The notes under the pieces: model-generated
Told to the model about the DNA's origin: nothing
The model's database searches: none
Seen by the model: the letters and a program-made list of their open reading frames with translations, nothing else
Assembly: GCA_039566865.1 (NCBI GenBank)
Contig: CM076959.1
Span: 15,049,501 to 15,113,500 of the forward strand
Reading direction: 5' to 3'
From: Aurelia coerulea
Lineage: Eukaryota > Cnidaria > Scyphozoa > Semaeostomeae > Ulmaridae
DNA: 64,000 nt
Translations under genes and position numbers: made by a program
Part shown: in pieces, positions 31,101 through 43,645 of the stretch
Numbering within the stretch: the stretch's first letter is position 1
Layout of the letters: every line of letters starts with the position of its first letter

Positions 31101-34100
31101 TTGTCCCCAAATGGGGTATTTTTCTAGCCAGAAAGGCTCAAAATTTGTCGAAATTTTAGGAAATAAGTGATCTCATTGAAGATTTCTTGCTCCTTTCCTC
31201 CCAGTGAGATTACATGATTTCAAGAAATTGCTTCTAAATATGACGAAAATCTCTTTAACGAAGTGCAACACCACCGTACATTGAAGAGTCACCCTGCCCC
31301 CACTCCTCATTTATTGCACCTTTACCTATTTCAAATCACCAAGGCATATCAAGCATATACTGTTTTAGATTCAACACTAAAATTAATTTCTTTTCAGGGA
31401 TATAGTGCGAGAAAAATCGTTGCCTTGCAGAGATGTTTTATCTTTGTCTTTGACAGCACAGAACAGCCACCTGATAGACTAGAGCGCAGCTTGGAAATGG
31501 TAATTTGCACAGACTATGATATATCTTCCTTCGTACCAAGAATCATTATTTCATCTTCATTCTTATCTTGCGGAGAATCATCACCAAGGAAGGAGGGTAG
31601 CCTCACTACATAAGGAACATCCAGTTACGCTCACCTAATTGAATTTAATTGTTGTTTTTGTTGTTGTTGTTGTTGTCGCTCCACTGAGGGTTTGTAGGGC
31701 CATAGAGCTGTAAAACCGGACAAAAATGTCAATCTGCAACAAGTTTTTGTCGCAAAGTCTTTTGCTGGAAAAGGGCATTTCGTGAGCCTTGGATGAAAAT
31801 ACGTCAAAATTTCATCTCATGCAACACCTCAAATTTAGAAATTTCCCTTTAATTGAATTTTTGAATTTTCGTGTTTTCAACTAACTAGCCCTTATTATTT
31901 TCAGTTCAATTCAACGTTGGGCACAGGGGAGTATCTGTTGAGACGCTACAAATTCATTCCATTGTATGAAATGACAAGTGAAGAAGTGGGACAGAAGATT
32001 GCGTCACATTGTGCAGGCTTAAAAATGGTACTAGCGAAGAGATTCTTGAGGGGCGACATCGACGCCGAAGCAACGAAATTATTTACAGGTAAGCAATAGC
32101 AGAAATAGAGATGGCATTCTGATGTTCCCAAAAAAATAACACAAGCTAAAGTGTATTCAGATTACGGCTGTAAAGCAGACCTTTAAGTACATTTGATCGC
32201 GATTTTAGGCCACTTTTGGAGGTATTGTTAAAGACCCTTTATTGACCAGCATCCTTTGCGGCCTTCGATTGCTGTTCCCCACAGCTTCGACCCGTTCGTT
32301 AGAGTTTCTGACATCCAGAAACTATCGCATTTGTAATCCATCTTAATCTTCAACTGAAATCGCGTAAATGGTCAACAACTTATATCAATAGTCTCTTTGG
32401 TTCATAAACAATGTATTTAAGCAGGTATTTTCGTACTGCATAATCGGAGTTGTGGGAATTAGACGAAATAATTTGGGTCACAATGACTGAGAGAATGTTG
32501 AGAAAGTGGAGAGAAAATTATCTTATTTACGGGAAAGATTGCATCTGAGATCAAATATATTTCAATTGTTTCTTATGATCAAGCAATAAACTCATCAAAT
32601 AAATGCATTCGAAACGCAAGGATTAAAACAGAGAAATGTAATGAACTGTACAGACCCCATTGGATTGGACTCCTTCTTGTGCAAGCAACAACGGAAAAAT
32701 AGGCCAGAATGAGAACAGGTGGGTGAGAGTTTATCGATTCAATTTGGTCTTCTTCCTCTTAGGAAACATATCTGCAGTTATTTTTCCAATATCCACTTAG
32801 CCTTGTGCCGAGATCTGGAAGTAATCCTTCATCAGTACTGACTTGCCGCCATAATTTGTATGCGATCGAATGAACACTAGATTTATTACATCATCGTATC
32901 CATCACTATTGACAAAATGGCAGCAGTCTCGTTATGACGAACGATAACTTGGACTCGTTGTAATCAGTCTGTATGTAGCCACCTGAACTTTGTAAACAAT
33001 AATAAAGGCGTGCAAAGGGTGCCGGTCAGTAAAGGGTCTTTAAGGGACATTCTTGAGCAAGTCACTCCTGACTTCATAACGGAGTAGTCGATAAAGTAAA
33101 ATGAATTTTGAGAACTAATTGAACAGATCGGCTTTTAAAGGACAAGTCCGGGGTTGGTATGATTGATGATAAAATACAAGATATTACTGCTTAGAATGAT
33201 GTATGATACTATTTTCCACCATTTTTTGCCTTCTCCTTGCGAAATTAAGTACTCAAATAAGCCATTTGAGCGAAGTGACGTCATATCGCACAAACGAAAA
33301 CGAGGCCGTAAGATTGTTTTTCGCCTCTTAATCGCTGCTAGCCTCTTTATCCATTACTCGTGCATTTACCAATGTTATTGCTGCGATATCAAGGGAATAT
33401 CAGCTTTAAAAATGGCGTGCATTGTTTTCTGGTTGTATTTCTGCAAAAAAAATGTATCTTGAGGTACGAGAGTTCGAGGCCTAGATGATACAAGAGATTT
33501 CTCGTGTAAGAGGGAACTGACGTATGATCTACTAATCAAAAATAGGCTACCACCTACCAAAACGACATGCTTTGGTATAAACTCAATAGCATTGCGAGGA
33601 AACATTCTGTGGAATGCCATGCCTGACACAATTAAGAGTGCTGAAAACGTATTCAGATTTAAAAGAGGCATACAAACCGGTAATGGAGACAAATGTAGCG
33701 ATCAAATATGCATATAAGAAGATTAACATTGTATTTCTTCCTTTTCTAATATGTAAATAGTTGGTACTAATTAGTTCTGTACATATAATTATCTATGTAT
33801 ATCAACTATCCTGCAACCAACTGTAAAGGAAAAGATTACTATTATTACCATTATACAAATTCATCAAATCTGTGCCAAATCTGCAAATCACCGGGTGTCC
33901 CAATAAAGTGTCCGACTTTTAAATGTGATTCATCAGAGAATATTGGATGTTAAGAACCAATTGAATGTCTTTAAGCAGAGGCATATAATTTTCCATTGGG
34001 TATATTGCAGTTTGAGTTTTGTCCAATCTTAAGAATCTCCAGGAAAACAAAGCTCACCAAAAACTTACATGTCTCTGTGCTAAAATGATACCGAAATGGT

Positions 34101-36016
34101 TCACATAAAGGGATGGAGCCATGAGTGGGGGGGGGGGGGGAGGGGTGACGGCTGACACATTACCCACATTTTTGCAAGGTCGATCTTCCCATTTGTCTAA
34201 GTCCATTCAGCATATGACTAAGGAGGGTTTTAGTAAAACTTGTCTTTAAAGTTTGATAGACAAATTAGAGTGTTTCCGTGGGGTAAAAAGGCATTTCCAG
34301 GGTCTATTGGGCGTGGTCCTGAAATTATGCCGGAGGCTGCACCCCAAACCCTACTTACGTCTGACCCCTCAATTGGTTGTGGCGGGCGCTGCCACTGTTC
34401 AGATAGATATATACAGTTATATATACAGTTATACAGTTATATACAGTTAAAGCTGAATTATGTACAGTAACCCATCTACTAGCAGCTGCTCTTTCAGGGA
34501 GTTGTGTATATATTTTTACGCTTGAGTGGTGCAGTAGATTGTTGGAGAAACTTTTGACACGAAGACCAGGCAGGGCACATTACAATTCTCCAATTGTGGT
34601 AGCCCACTCACGATAAATATATTTCACTGTGTCAGCTGATGCCGAATGAGTCTATATAATATAATATTATATATATATTGTGTTATTTATAAAGTGAACG
34701 ATGAGAAGAAGAGGGACAACATCCACAGAGAGCAGGCATCGAGTTGATCTTTTGCGCTTTTTTATTCAGTTAACTGCTAACTAGTTTCGCCCACTAGGGC
34801 ATCTTCAGAGCAACTTGTGTTATTATATATATATACCGGGTGTCCCAAAATGATGTATTCTCGTTTGATTGCTTATATGTCCATAGCCGATGAACCAATT
34901 TTCAAAAACTGGTAAAACCACGACCAACATCTTAACATCCAATTTAGCCTTTAGGCAATTAAATAAAACAAAGTTTTGAAAATCCGTTCATTGGTTATGG
35001 ACATACAAGCAATCAAACAATAATACATCATTTTGGAACACCCGGTATATACACAGCTCCCTGGAAGAGCAGCTGCTAATAGATAGGTTACTGTACATAA
35101 TTTAGCTTTAACTGTATATAGATTGTATTAATGCAACTATGATCTTTATTTTCTTATTTAAGTATTTCATTTCATTTTAAAATTCACACAACATACACCT
35201 TTCAATACAAAACACATTAAATACAATAATACAGATATAAAACAAACGATACAAGCACCTAAAATTAAACTAAGGAAGAGAACATATGAAAATTGTATGT
35301 GGGAATTCCTTAAAGGAGGAGCTCTTTATTATGTTGGTAAGCTGAAGGGATCTTGTGTATAAAGAATCTAAAATGGAAAAATAAATTTCAGTATAACGGG
35401 TAGGCAAAAAAAGTAACTTCCAAGTTGCAAAGTTCTGAATGGAGGCCTTTCTTGATTCCTTTGGCGCTAAATGAAAATGTATGCAGTGGAAATGCGTAGG
35501 AGTACAAAGGATACAATCAGTTTCAAATCACTGCATTGGAATTCTTCCTGCTTCTTTAGAACAGATTATAATTTATAATTGTAGATATTCCTATTGTGTA
35601 CAGTCTCTAGAATATTGCATGAACCATGGTTGAGGACTTTGATAAATGGCTATCTATAACTATTTATTGATACAATCACATTATCTTCTTGATGATTTCC
35701 GCTTTTTTTAGACCCTAGTGTTTTCCTTTCAGGGACAGAAAAGAGAAGCAGAAGATCAAATTTAAGAGACTTTGATTTCTGCTATCCTTCAGATGCCAGC
35801 AACTATTATCGATGTCCAAAATCTCGTAGAACATCAGAAAGGGACGTCAGAATATCATGCAGTTTCAGTCAACTTCCATATCATTGCGTCTATGCTGTCA
35901 GTTGCACTGACAAGGGTACATACTTTGAATGTACACAAGCACACGAACTAGATGAACATTTATGCTGCAGAGTTACCTGCAGGCAACCACTTGTTTCCAA
36001 ACCAGTTAGGGGCTAA
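28191..36016 (+). CDS. Secreted precursor: BRICHOS domain, furin-type site, 9-Cys peptide (gene A)
   Basis: Coding exons: 28191-28235, 30561-30707, 31398-31499, 31905-32088 and 35733-36016, all GT..AG with consistent phase; 253 residues. Residues 1-16 (MKTAWMVVSIFAVAMA) are a signal peptide. Residues ~35-145 form a BRICHOS domain: hydrophobic strand KIIVPAH, VLNDFD (D61/D63), C77 and C134, the conserved Asp and disulfide pair of the family. KRSRR (163-167) is a furin/kexin site. The released 86-residue peptide has Cys at 176, 187, 202, 211, 217, 226, 237, 238 and 242. BRICHOS proregions chaperone aggregation-prone secreted peptides; arenicin-type antimicrobial precursors and chondromodulin share this order of parts. 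The mature peptide matches no family I know. Function could be antimicrobial, signalling or structural. Confidence 0.85.
28471..28531. mobile_element. Small perfect hairpin element
   Basis: CCCTGGGTACCAGACTCTCT is mirrored across a TTTA loop. A half copy borders the LINE at 27825-27880. Confidence 0.75.
28727..29507 (-). pseudogene. LINE reverse transcriptase C-terminal fragment
   Basis: 29507-29127 encodes LTLNVIKTQAMVIRSRPNLK and IKYLGVQVDQYFVWDEHI, then IVQPHFRYCCSVWG. After a frameshift come RQKLQNHAARVI and, further on, GQKAFAFRGAKIWNDLS. It is 5' truncated and frameshifted. Lies in intron 2 of gene A. Confidence 0.85.
29508..30560. other. Intron 2 of gene A, no exon seen
   Basis: An 87-codon minus-strand frame at 29955-29692 was not recognised. 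The remainder is AT-rich noncoding. Confidence 0.4.
32228..33043. mobile_element. TTAA-flanked MITE (AAGACCC ends)
   Basis: TTAA-AGACCCTTTATTGACCAGC at the left is mirrored by GCCGGTCAGTAAAGGGTCT-TTAA at the right. 816 bases, noncoding. It resembles 46812-47253. Confidence 0.8.
33495..33716 (+). pseudogene. LINE C-terminal fragment
   Basis: The plus frame encodes CFGINSIALRGNILWNAMPD, then FKRGIQTGNGDKCSDQICI, the standard LINE tail with its terminal Cys cluster. Only the last ~70 codons remain. Confidence 0.8.
34690..34815 (-). repeat. Dispersed repeat with hammerhead-like core
   Basis: Same unit and orientation as 5466-5600. Confidence 0.5.
34834..35048. mobile_element. TA-flanked MITE with CCGGGTGTCCC ends
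   Basis: TACCGGGTGTCCCAAAATGA and its inverse enclose about 165 bases. The TA at the border and the GGGTGTCCC motif are typical of Tc1/mariner-derived MITEs. Single ends recur at 33890, 45005 and 62900. Confidence 0.75.
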
Positions 36017-36878
36017 ATCTTGGCTCTTATGATTGAAGAAAATTAACAAGATAACATAAACAATGAATATAGCTGTTAAAATATTGATTGGGAGATGCTG
36101 GTCATCTCATTTCGCTGCATTGTCTTAGTGATTTAGATTGTAGCAATCACAACATGAAATGAAAAATACGTAGCGTGGAATTCTTCCTGCCTTTCCTAGC
36201 TCCTATTTTGGGATATTCAAGATATCAAAATTAAGAAATAGACCTTTTTTATTTACACATGCTTAGACTGATTACACGTTCGTACTTTGATGCTAGACTG
36301 ATGATAGTGAGTCCCAGTTATCGCTCACCAAAACGAGACTACAGCCTAACAAATCGAGACCGCTCAAACTGGGACTCATAAACAAACAGCGAAAAAACCG
36401 GCCAGTTCGCTCCCACTTCAAGGAGGACCAATCATCTTGCAGGAAGCAAAATGCACAAATACGATTGCTTTATCCTTGCAATCTGTTTACAAAGAAGCTG
36501 GTCTGTTATTTCAACCTGTACGTAAACAATAGCTGCCATTGCATTCATGAAACAACAGAATAGGCTCCCGGAGAAAAAAATGTTTATTACAGAGATTTGG
36601 ATATCGAATGGTAAGCATAGAAGCAATTCCCGTGGTCTTTTTCGTATTCGCTTTTGTTTTCTATTGAATTTAGCGCACAACTCTGTGTGCTGAATTCAAT
36701 GCAAGTGACAATAAAAAAGGCAGAAAATGCCATGGTACTTGCCTCTATATTCACAATTCGTTTGCTAAATTTGCGAAATTTAATTGGAACTGCATCAAAA
36801 AAGCGATAGCTGGCTTTTAAACGGTACTGAACTTCTATTACCGAGGCAGTGGCCACGCCAAACTTTGTGTCTTTGATC
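36017..36878. other. 3' flank of gene A
   Basis: AT-rich; no clear AATAAA was seen directly after the stop. 36780-36860 is repeated inverted at 38495-38570 (GGTAATAGAAGTTCAGTACC type). Confidence 0.4.
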
Positions 36879-37255
36879 CACGAATTTTTTTATAAGAAAC
36901 TAAGAATTCTGGCCAGTGATGGAAGTTTCTTAAAATTAGCAGATTTTGAGTCCGCGGAATTTCATAGGAGTTTCTTAAAAGTTCCATAACAGTCTTTATG
37001 CTCACTAACTATGCCCCCTAAACATTCGAGACAAAGTTTTTCAAGGATTTTTCCAATGTTTGGATTTTAATCAAGTACAATTACTTTCCCAGTAACATGA
37101 AACAGCAAACGAGTGAAGTAAAAATATGCCAAAGATTCTTGTCAAAATGAATAGTTTCTTAAGTTCTGTTTCCCAGTACTAGAGTTTCTTAATTTTTTGG
37201 CGATCTGAGAGTTGAGTCTCTTATGGGTAGTTTCTTATAAAGAAAAATACGTGTA
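36879..37255. mobile_element. TACACG-ended MITE, subfamily B
   Basis: The right end AGTTTCTTATAAAGAAAAAT then ACGTGTATGC is inverted at the left (TATAAGAAACTAAGAATTCT). Sister of 57206-57581. Confidence 0.7.
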
Positions 37256-38849
37256 TGCTAACAACATTGGATCTTCTAATATGTGGGTAAAACCGTGTGA
37301 AGCGCGATAGTTTTCATGTTGCTCTTCAAAACCTTGCCTCTGAAGTATCTATAAAAATCTGATCTTTATTGTTTGCTGGCCAATCCTCAGAAATATTCTG
37401 TCAGCTTCATTTCTTCAACACTATGCGGTTGGGTATGCCCGATGTGACGTAAATGCTTTTACCTGCCTTCTATCGATTCCTCAAAAGTTGTATTTTGAAC
37501 ATAAGAAAATACGTTGTCACGGGTACAGTATGGGAAAAGCTGCATGTTCATGTTTTGATAGTCAAGAACAACAAACACAAGATTTCACGTTTCAGCTCAT
37601 AACCACAAACTTATGAAAGGGGCCAGATACTGATCAACCATCCCACTTTATTGGAGTGACGTATGCTTAAATTCGAGAGTAAAATCGTTTACAGATCCAG
37701 GGGTGCAATGTAACCAAGGAACCCAATGCACTCCGTTATAAACTGTAGCTTTTTGCTATTTTGGTGTTGAAAATGTTATTCTCCGTTGATTTACAGTGTC
37801 TGTAATTTCTGAATGTGGTTTCCCAGGAAATATCAAAACAAAAACAAATTAATATCGTTCAGACCAAAAACGGCACAAGGTACCCCCCCCCCCCCTCTCC
37901 CAAAAGCATAAGGTAGAGAAATATGATTGTCAACAAATACCTGGATATTTCCTGCAAACTTCACTGGTGGAATGGCGCTTGTTGGTATAACCCGTCAAGC
38001 AACTTGCTAGCCAGGCATCTGATTTGAGCAAGCCCTGCCTACCAAGTAATCAAGTATGTTATTCAGATAATTTTTTTGTGAGTAAATCTCCTCCCGCGGG
38101 AAGCAACGGAATACTTACAGAGTCCATACGGGTCCAGTACCCCTAAATCATTCTTCTTGGTAATTTCAGTCCCTTGCAGTGGATATTATCAACATTTCCT
38201 CTTAATTTTGAATGTTTTGGCAGACGATTTAGGCAGAAGACACAGCAGAGCAATCCTAGTTTACTTAACTGCCTTAACTCACGTCATGTCAAGAATTTTC
38301 CCGCCACTCCAGCTATTGACCAATGATAGAAGAAGGCTTAGGTCAAGCTCATAACCCAGATGCTATTTTTAAATCAAATGAAATCGACAATGTGAGTCAT
38401 TAGAATTCAGCAAAGGAAGTTAAGCTGTGTTGTTGGGGTGAATTAATTCCCCAGGAAAGCAACGATGAGGGGGGTCTAAGGTTACTATCATAAGCTACCT
38501 TCCCCGTCACCACTGCCTCGGTAATAAAAGTTCAGTACCGTTTAAAAGTCAGCTAGCGCTTATATAATGTAGTTGCAATGATATTTAGCAAATAGAAAGA
38601 CACTGATATGACCTTACGTCATTTTTGAAGGGCTTTATTGGTGAGGATCAAGACCCCAAATGATGGGCTCCATTCAAAATCAGTCTTCTCCGAATTAACG
38701 CGTTTTTTTAAAAAAAAAACCGCGAGGAAAATTTAAAGATATTAGTACTGAGTTGAAATATCTAAATTTTTGCTGAATTTACCTCATGGTCGCTTGCACG
38801 ACGAGCCAAATGTGAGGGGTATTTTCTCCCACCGTTTCTTTTGTTTTCG

Positions 38850-39157
38850 TGACGTCATGGTCACATCTGATTGGCTAACGTGCAAATATAAACATCCGGT
38901 TCGGTTCTATCGACAGGTTATTTGTCCTTGTTTGTTGCAATACAACAACAGCAACAGAATAGTAACATGTTACCATGGCAGCAGAATGCTTCAATGATTT
39001 CGGAGCACAATACCGCAAGAGGAAAGACACAGAGATAACCGAGATAACAATCAACCATTCACGATATGAATGTCAGCACACATCTCACGAAACCATATTC
39101 TGTATTATAGGAAATCACTTGAAAGAAACATCAACTCTCAGACCGCCAAGGAATTAA
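38850..39157 (+). promoter_or_regulatory. Promoter-like cluster with short ORF
   Basis: CRE TGACGTCA (38850), inverted CCAAT box ATTGG (38870) and TATA-like AAATATAAAC (38884) are spaced as in a real core promoter. An ATG in strong context (ACCATGG, 38975) opens a 60-codon frame starting MAAECFNDFGAQYRKRKD. No protein family was recognised. Sequence from about 39085 on is a dispersed repeat also at 56800, so the ORF may end in repeat DNA. Confidence 0.35.
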
Positions 39158-40240
39158 GAAATTGCAATATCGGGAAAATATCACTTAAAAACTATTTATT
39201 TCATAAATTCTAAACTTATTGAAGAGACCATGAAGAAACTCAACATGATAAATACAAGACAACCCCAGTTTGAAGTTCTACAAGATGGTAGCAAGCAAAA
39301 GTCTGTAACATTTATGGCTGGCAATTTAAAAAAAAAAGTTGTATGTGTCTTTATTGGTTTGCAATTTAAAAAAAGTTTATGTGTCTTTACTGGCTTGCAA
39401 TTTAGTAAGTTGATGAAGTTACAGCTTCTAAATCGTCAAGAATGTAAACACGCTGTACCTCAGAAAATAACCATGATAAAAAAATACCCTCTCTTGGATG
39501 ATGGGATGGTACCTGAAGTTTCTTTTGACTAATCATTTGAAATAATAGGTATGAAATTGTAAACGATTAATTTCAAAGTTCTGGGCAGATGCCATGTCAA
39601 TGCTGTTTTCTGGCAGACAACCAACGGCATTAACCCTATATATAGTGATTGTGCTACATGACACGTCCTATTTTGGTTGGGGGAAAAAAGGCCCCCCCCC
39701 CCTTCCTACCTAAGTCTTGACTTGTAATACATAAGGCAACAAAATTTGGTTTACTAATAGCACCAGACATGTATTTTATGAGGGTATCAAAAGTACCCTA
39801 ATAATACTAGCCGTCATTATTGCTTGCGAAAGCATTTTTTTCTTGCTGTGGCCAAGAAAAGTGGCAAAATCGGCCAAAATCAGGAAAAATGCGATAAAAG
39901 CTAATTTGGAGCACAATGTTTCCTTCCAAACTTGAGAATCTAGATAGGTTACATCAAATAACACTACCCTGCAAAATCTATTGGCAAAAGATAGCAATTT
40001 TGCTACTCTTTTCGCGCAAATTCGTATTTGAGAATTGGTGATTTCGTCGGAGTTAGTCCCGGAAAAATTTCTCCTTACTCTTCATTTGGTCAAAATATTT
40101 TTATCAAACTTCACGAGTCAATGTGAAATAAGTGATAGGGAAATGTCAGAAAGTTTCCTGGCCGTAATTTTTCTCCTAGCAGAGTTATAACAAAAAGTCT
40201 GCGAGGGGGGGTGGGGGGCAAAATAGGGTTAAATTGAAAC
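39085..40240. repeat. Dispersed repeat blocks shared with 56800-57200 and 58860-59460
   Basis: 39085-39560 matches 56800-57150 (CACGAAACCRTATTCTKT.. and ..CCAAGGAATTRA). 39640-40240 matches 58860-59460 (ATGACACGTCCTWTTTTGGT and onwards). No coding capacity. Confidence 0.6.
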
Positions 40241-40617
40241 TATGCGTCTTTTCCTGGAATTCAATTGGTTGATTAAAATCTTCAATTTCTTTTCAAACTG
40301 GTAGACGCTGATCACGTGACCAAACTCTTTTCAACACGTGGTCAGCGAGAAAATCAAAGAAGTAAGTCTAGTTTTTGCAAGGATGATCTTACATCATCGA
40401 GAATACCACCACTCGATATCTCATGATAAGAGCTTTGAGATGATATATAACTTTATCAATTAATGATGACAAGCATTATAAACGTTTATGACATCAGCAA
40501 AGTTTATGGCGTCATATAAATAATAGCGAATGTTTTAGATAACCGTAAATGGGCAAGAGTTGTCCTAATAATCTTAAGGCATTTTGGAGTATTTGCGTCA
40601 AAATGAAGCAATGACGG

Positions 40618-41520
40618 CTATCTGTAAAACATGGAGTGTGGAATGATGGAATGGAATGATGGAATGGAATAATGGAATGGAATGATGGAATGGAATGATG
40701 GAATGGAATGGTATAGATGGAATGGTAGATATGGAATAGCCAAACTACTGGTCGCTTTGGAAAAAAAATTACATCAATGTGTTCCTCAAGATCTTCTTAG
40801 TTTATTTTGCATATGTTTTCTTGAAAGTCTCATGAAATTCCCTTAAATATCGACTGAAACAACTAGCATGATAACAGACTGTGTGGGCAGACATCAGTTA
40901 AGTCGTTTAATTGATGTGAGTTGTAGGGAAAAAATCTGTAAAACATGGAGTGATGGAATGGAATGGAATGGTCGACATGGAATAGCCAAACTATTGGTCG
41001 GTTTTGAAAAAAAATTACACCAATGTGTTCCTCTCGATCTCTTCAGTTCATTTAGCGCATATTTTCTTGAAAATATGCTGGAATTCCTTCAGATTTCAAC
41101 TGAAACAAAATTGAATCTATGCTAGGCTCGCGTGAACACAGCTGTGGAATGTTGAGAAGTGACAGGGATCAATGACAGTTTTAATCCTTATCCTGTAATG
41201 GCGCCAAGATCATTTTTATCATAAACGGGGGTTCATAAGAAACTTTAGACAACAGCAAATTGAGTTATTGCTGCCCTCATGCACTCACTCGCTATTGTTT
41301 AAAAACAATGCCCAGTTGTTCATCATTTGCACAGTTTGTGGTATTGTTTATATTTCATTTCGCGTTGTGCAACTGTGAACTGAACTGCGTCGATTTTTCA
41401 AAAGCTATGCTTCTTGCTTCACCACGTTGTGACTTTCGTCGAAGAATCCAAAGTTTTAAGCTGCTAGCATATTTTGCCTGTGCAGCAGGCTTCACCATGG
41501 TGGGTGTTACATACACGATT
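40618..41520. repeat. Left arm of large inverted repeat
   Basis: Mirrored by 43328-44279. It begins with CTATCTGTAAAACATGGAGT and a GGAATGAT minisatellite (40638-40735). It includes a truncated membrane-protein frame at 41260-41529 that lacks about 19 codons present in the other arm. Confidence 0.85.
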
Positions 41521-43021
41521 GTCATTTAGAGCATGAACACTGCCTTCAAAATGCTATGAAAATGGATAACTTTAACGCAGATTGTACCACAGATTGTTTT
41601 ATCTTACTGGTTACGTTGGACGCCCTGTTTAAAAAACAGAATGATTCTGAAAAATAGTGCAAATTTGATAGACTCCAAGAAACTCTTAGTAGCAAGAAGC
41701 TTTTTTGAGCTAGCCTGTGTTCTAGACTCCAGAAAAATAAATTATATTTGCGTAATGGTCTGGAACACAGGCTATTTTGAGCCCCAAGTGCTTATTACTC
41801 AATCTTGGAGACTCCAGAGGGGGCTTTAAGGGAGAGGGTGCTTGTCAGCTAGAGAGGGGGTTTATTCTCAAATGAAAAGGATATAAATTAAAGCATCTTA
41901 ACTCTTTTATCCCCAATTTTGAGGAATGACATACAATATTACCGAGTCAAATGAACAAATTCGACATATTTATCAAAGCAGTATCAAAATTAACCTGCAC
42001 ACTTTTTTAGCTAAATAAACTGAAATTTGACATCCTTTTTAATACAAATGAAGGAGGATGGAAAGTGGGGCTTCTTTAGAACATTTAGCTTAGAAGGGAG
42101 GGGCTTACCAGAGAGGGAGGGGTTTATTAGAGAGGGGAGCTAGGGAGCTAAAAAAGAACGTTTCTTCAACCTCAGTCCCCAGAGTCTTTGTCATGTTTGG
42201 ACTTCCCAAAAATAAGAAATTGTAAGAAAAGTACGTCTAAACTAATTTTTTTTAAGAACTAAGGTCAAAGATTGCCAGACAGTCTCTTAAATGTTAGGAT
42301 ACTTTTGCTACCTAAAGTCTCTGAATGAGTTTTAATTTCCATTCTGGAATGATTTATTTTTGTTCGAAGAGCTCTTAAATCACTTTGTAATAAGATTTCA
42401 AACTAGTAATAAAGTGATTTGCGCTCAAGAGAATTTAAAAATGGTTAAAACATATTTTGAGTCACCGGAGAACATTATAACGGTAAATTACAAAAGTTTC
42501 GTATTTTTAATTCATAGTTTAGTTTTTTAAAGGAAATCTCAGGATCTATAAACCTTTGACAAAAATAACAGGAAATTCTGATATCCGATATGGCTAGAGC
42601 CACTTGAACCACTTTTATTATAAAAATGAGTGTATTATTGTTGAGAATTTCTTCCGGAATCAAACCAGCTGTGAATCATAATGTTCTGACTTCCCGTCTA
42701 ATTTCAATCGAATCTCTGCACATGGGGATGGCGTGGCAAGTGCCTGGAAAAATCAACACATCGATGGTGCCAGCCTTTAGTAAATTTTAGTGATTCCTTG
42801 CCATAAAAACTTGAAAACTCAAAATCTAATTGTTTGAACCTCTTGGGGGGACTAATATAGCATTTGGGGGACTATTTCCTTTTTAGCATGGTCACCATTG
42901 CAACGCATTTTTTACCTTCTTTCAAGCAAATATTTCGAACTGTCAAAGAAGCTCACCTCCCATAGCCAAAGCTCTGAAGGTACAGATCAGTGACCGAACA
43001 TTTCTACCACATACAACTTTG

Positions 43022-43645
43022 TTACTTTTGTAGATTTCTTTCACATGATTGTTGATGTGAATTTGGTGATTTTTCTGACAGTACCAACAGGGGATGTTTG
43101 GGGGTCCCAAAACCGTAAAACCGCTCAAAATTTAAAATGCAAAACATTTTGCGATATTTTACATCAAACCGAAACATAGCGTACAAGATTACAAAATATG
43201 GTGAAACCCCGTGACCGTAAAACCCAAACATTCCCTCTATCAAGTAGCAAGCCCGGAGGAAATTAAATCTGGCTTCGTCAGCTACTGAAATTCTGCAAGA
43301 CAGTTTTCTGGGAGCACACACGTGCTTGACTGTATGTAAAGCAAAGCCCACCATGGTGAAGCCTGCTGCACAGACAAAATTACCATTAGTGCCTAAAAAT
43401 TCTGAAAATAAAATGGTACCCGATAAGACAAAATATGCCAGCAGCATAAAACTATGGATTCTCCGACGAAAGTCACAACGTGGTGAAGCAAGAAGCATAG
43501 CTTTTGAAAAATCGACGCAGTTCAGTTCACAGTTGCACAACGCGAAATGAAATATAAACAATACCACAAAGTGTGCAAATGATGAACAACTGGGCATTGT
43601 TTTTAAACAATAGCGAGTGAGTGCATGAGGGCAGCAATAACTCAA
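43022..43645 (-). pseudogene. Hydrophobic membrane-protein-like frame in the right arm
   Basis: About 200 codons (first ATG reads MPSCSSFAHF) with at least three hydrophobic stretches (FVVLFIFHFALC, LLAYFVLSGTILF, YFVILYAMFRFDV). The basic RRR linker and an SPYFVILY segment faintly recall the end of a 7TM receptor. No firm family match. A deleted copy sits in the opposite arm at 41260-41529. Confidence 0.35.

Noticed and set aside
33163..33462. 99-codon plus-strand frame before the LINE tail
   Set aside because: No reverse transcriptase motifs and no splice context; chance frame in AT-rich DNA.
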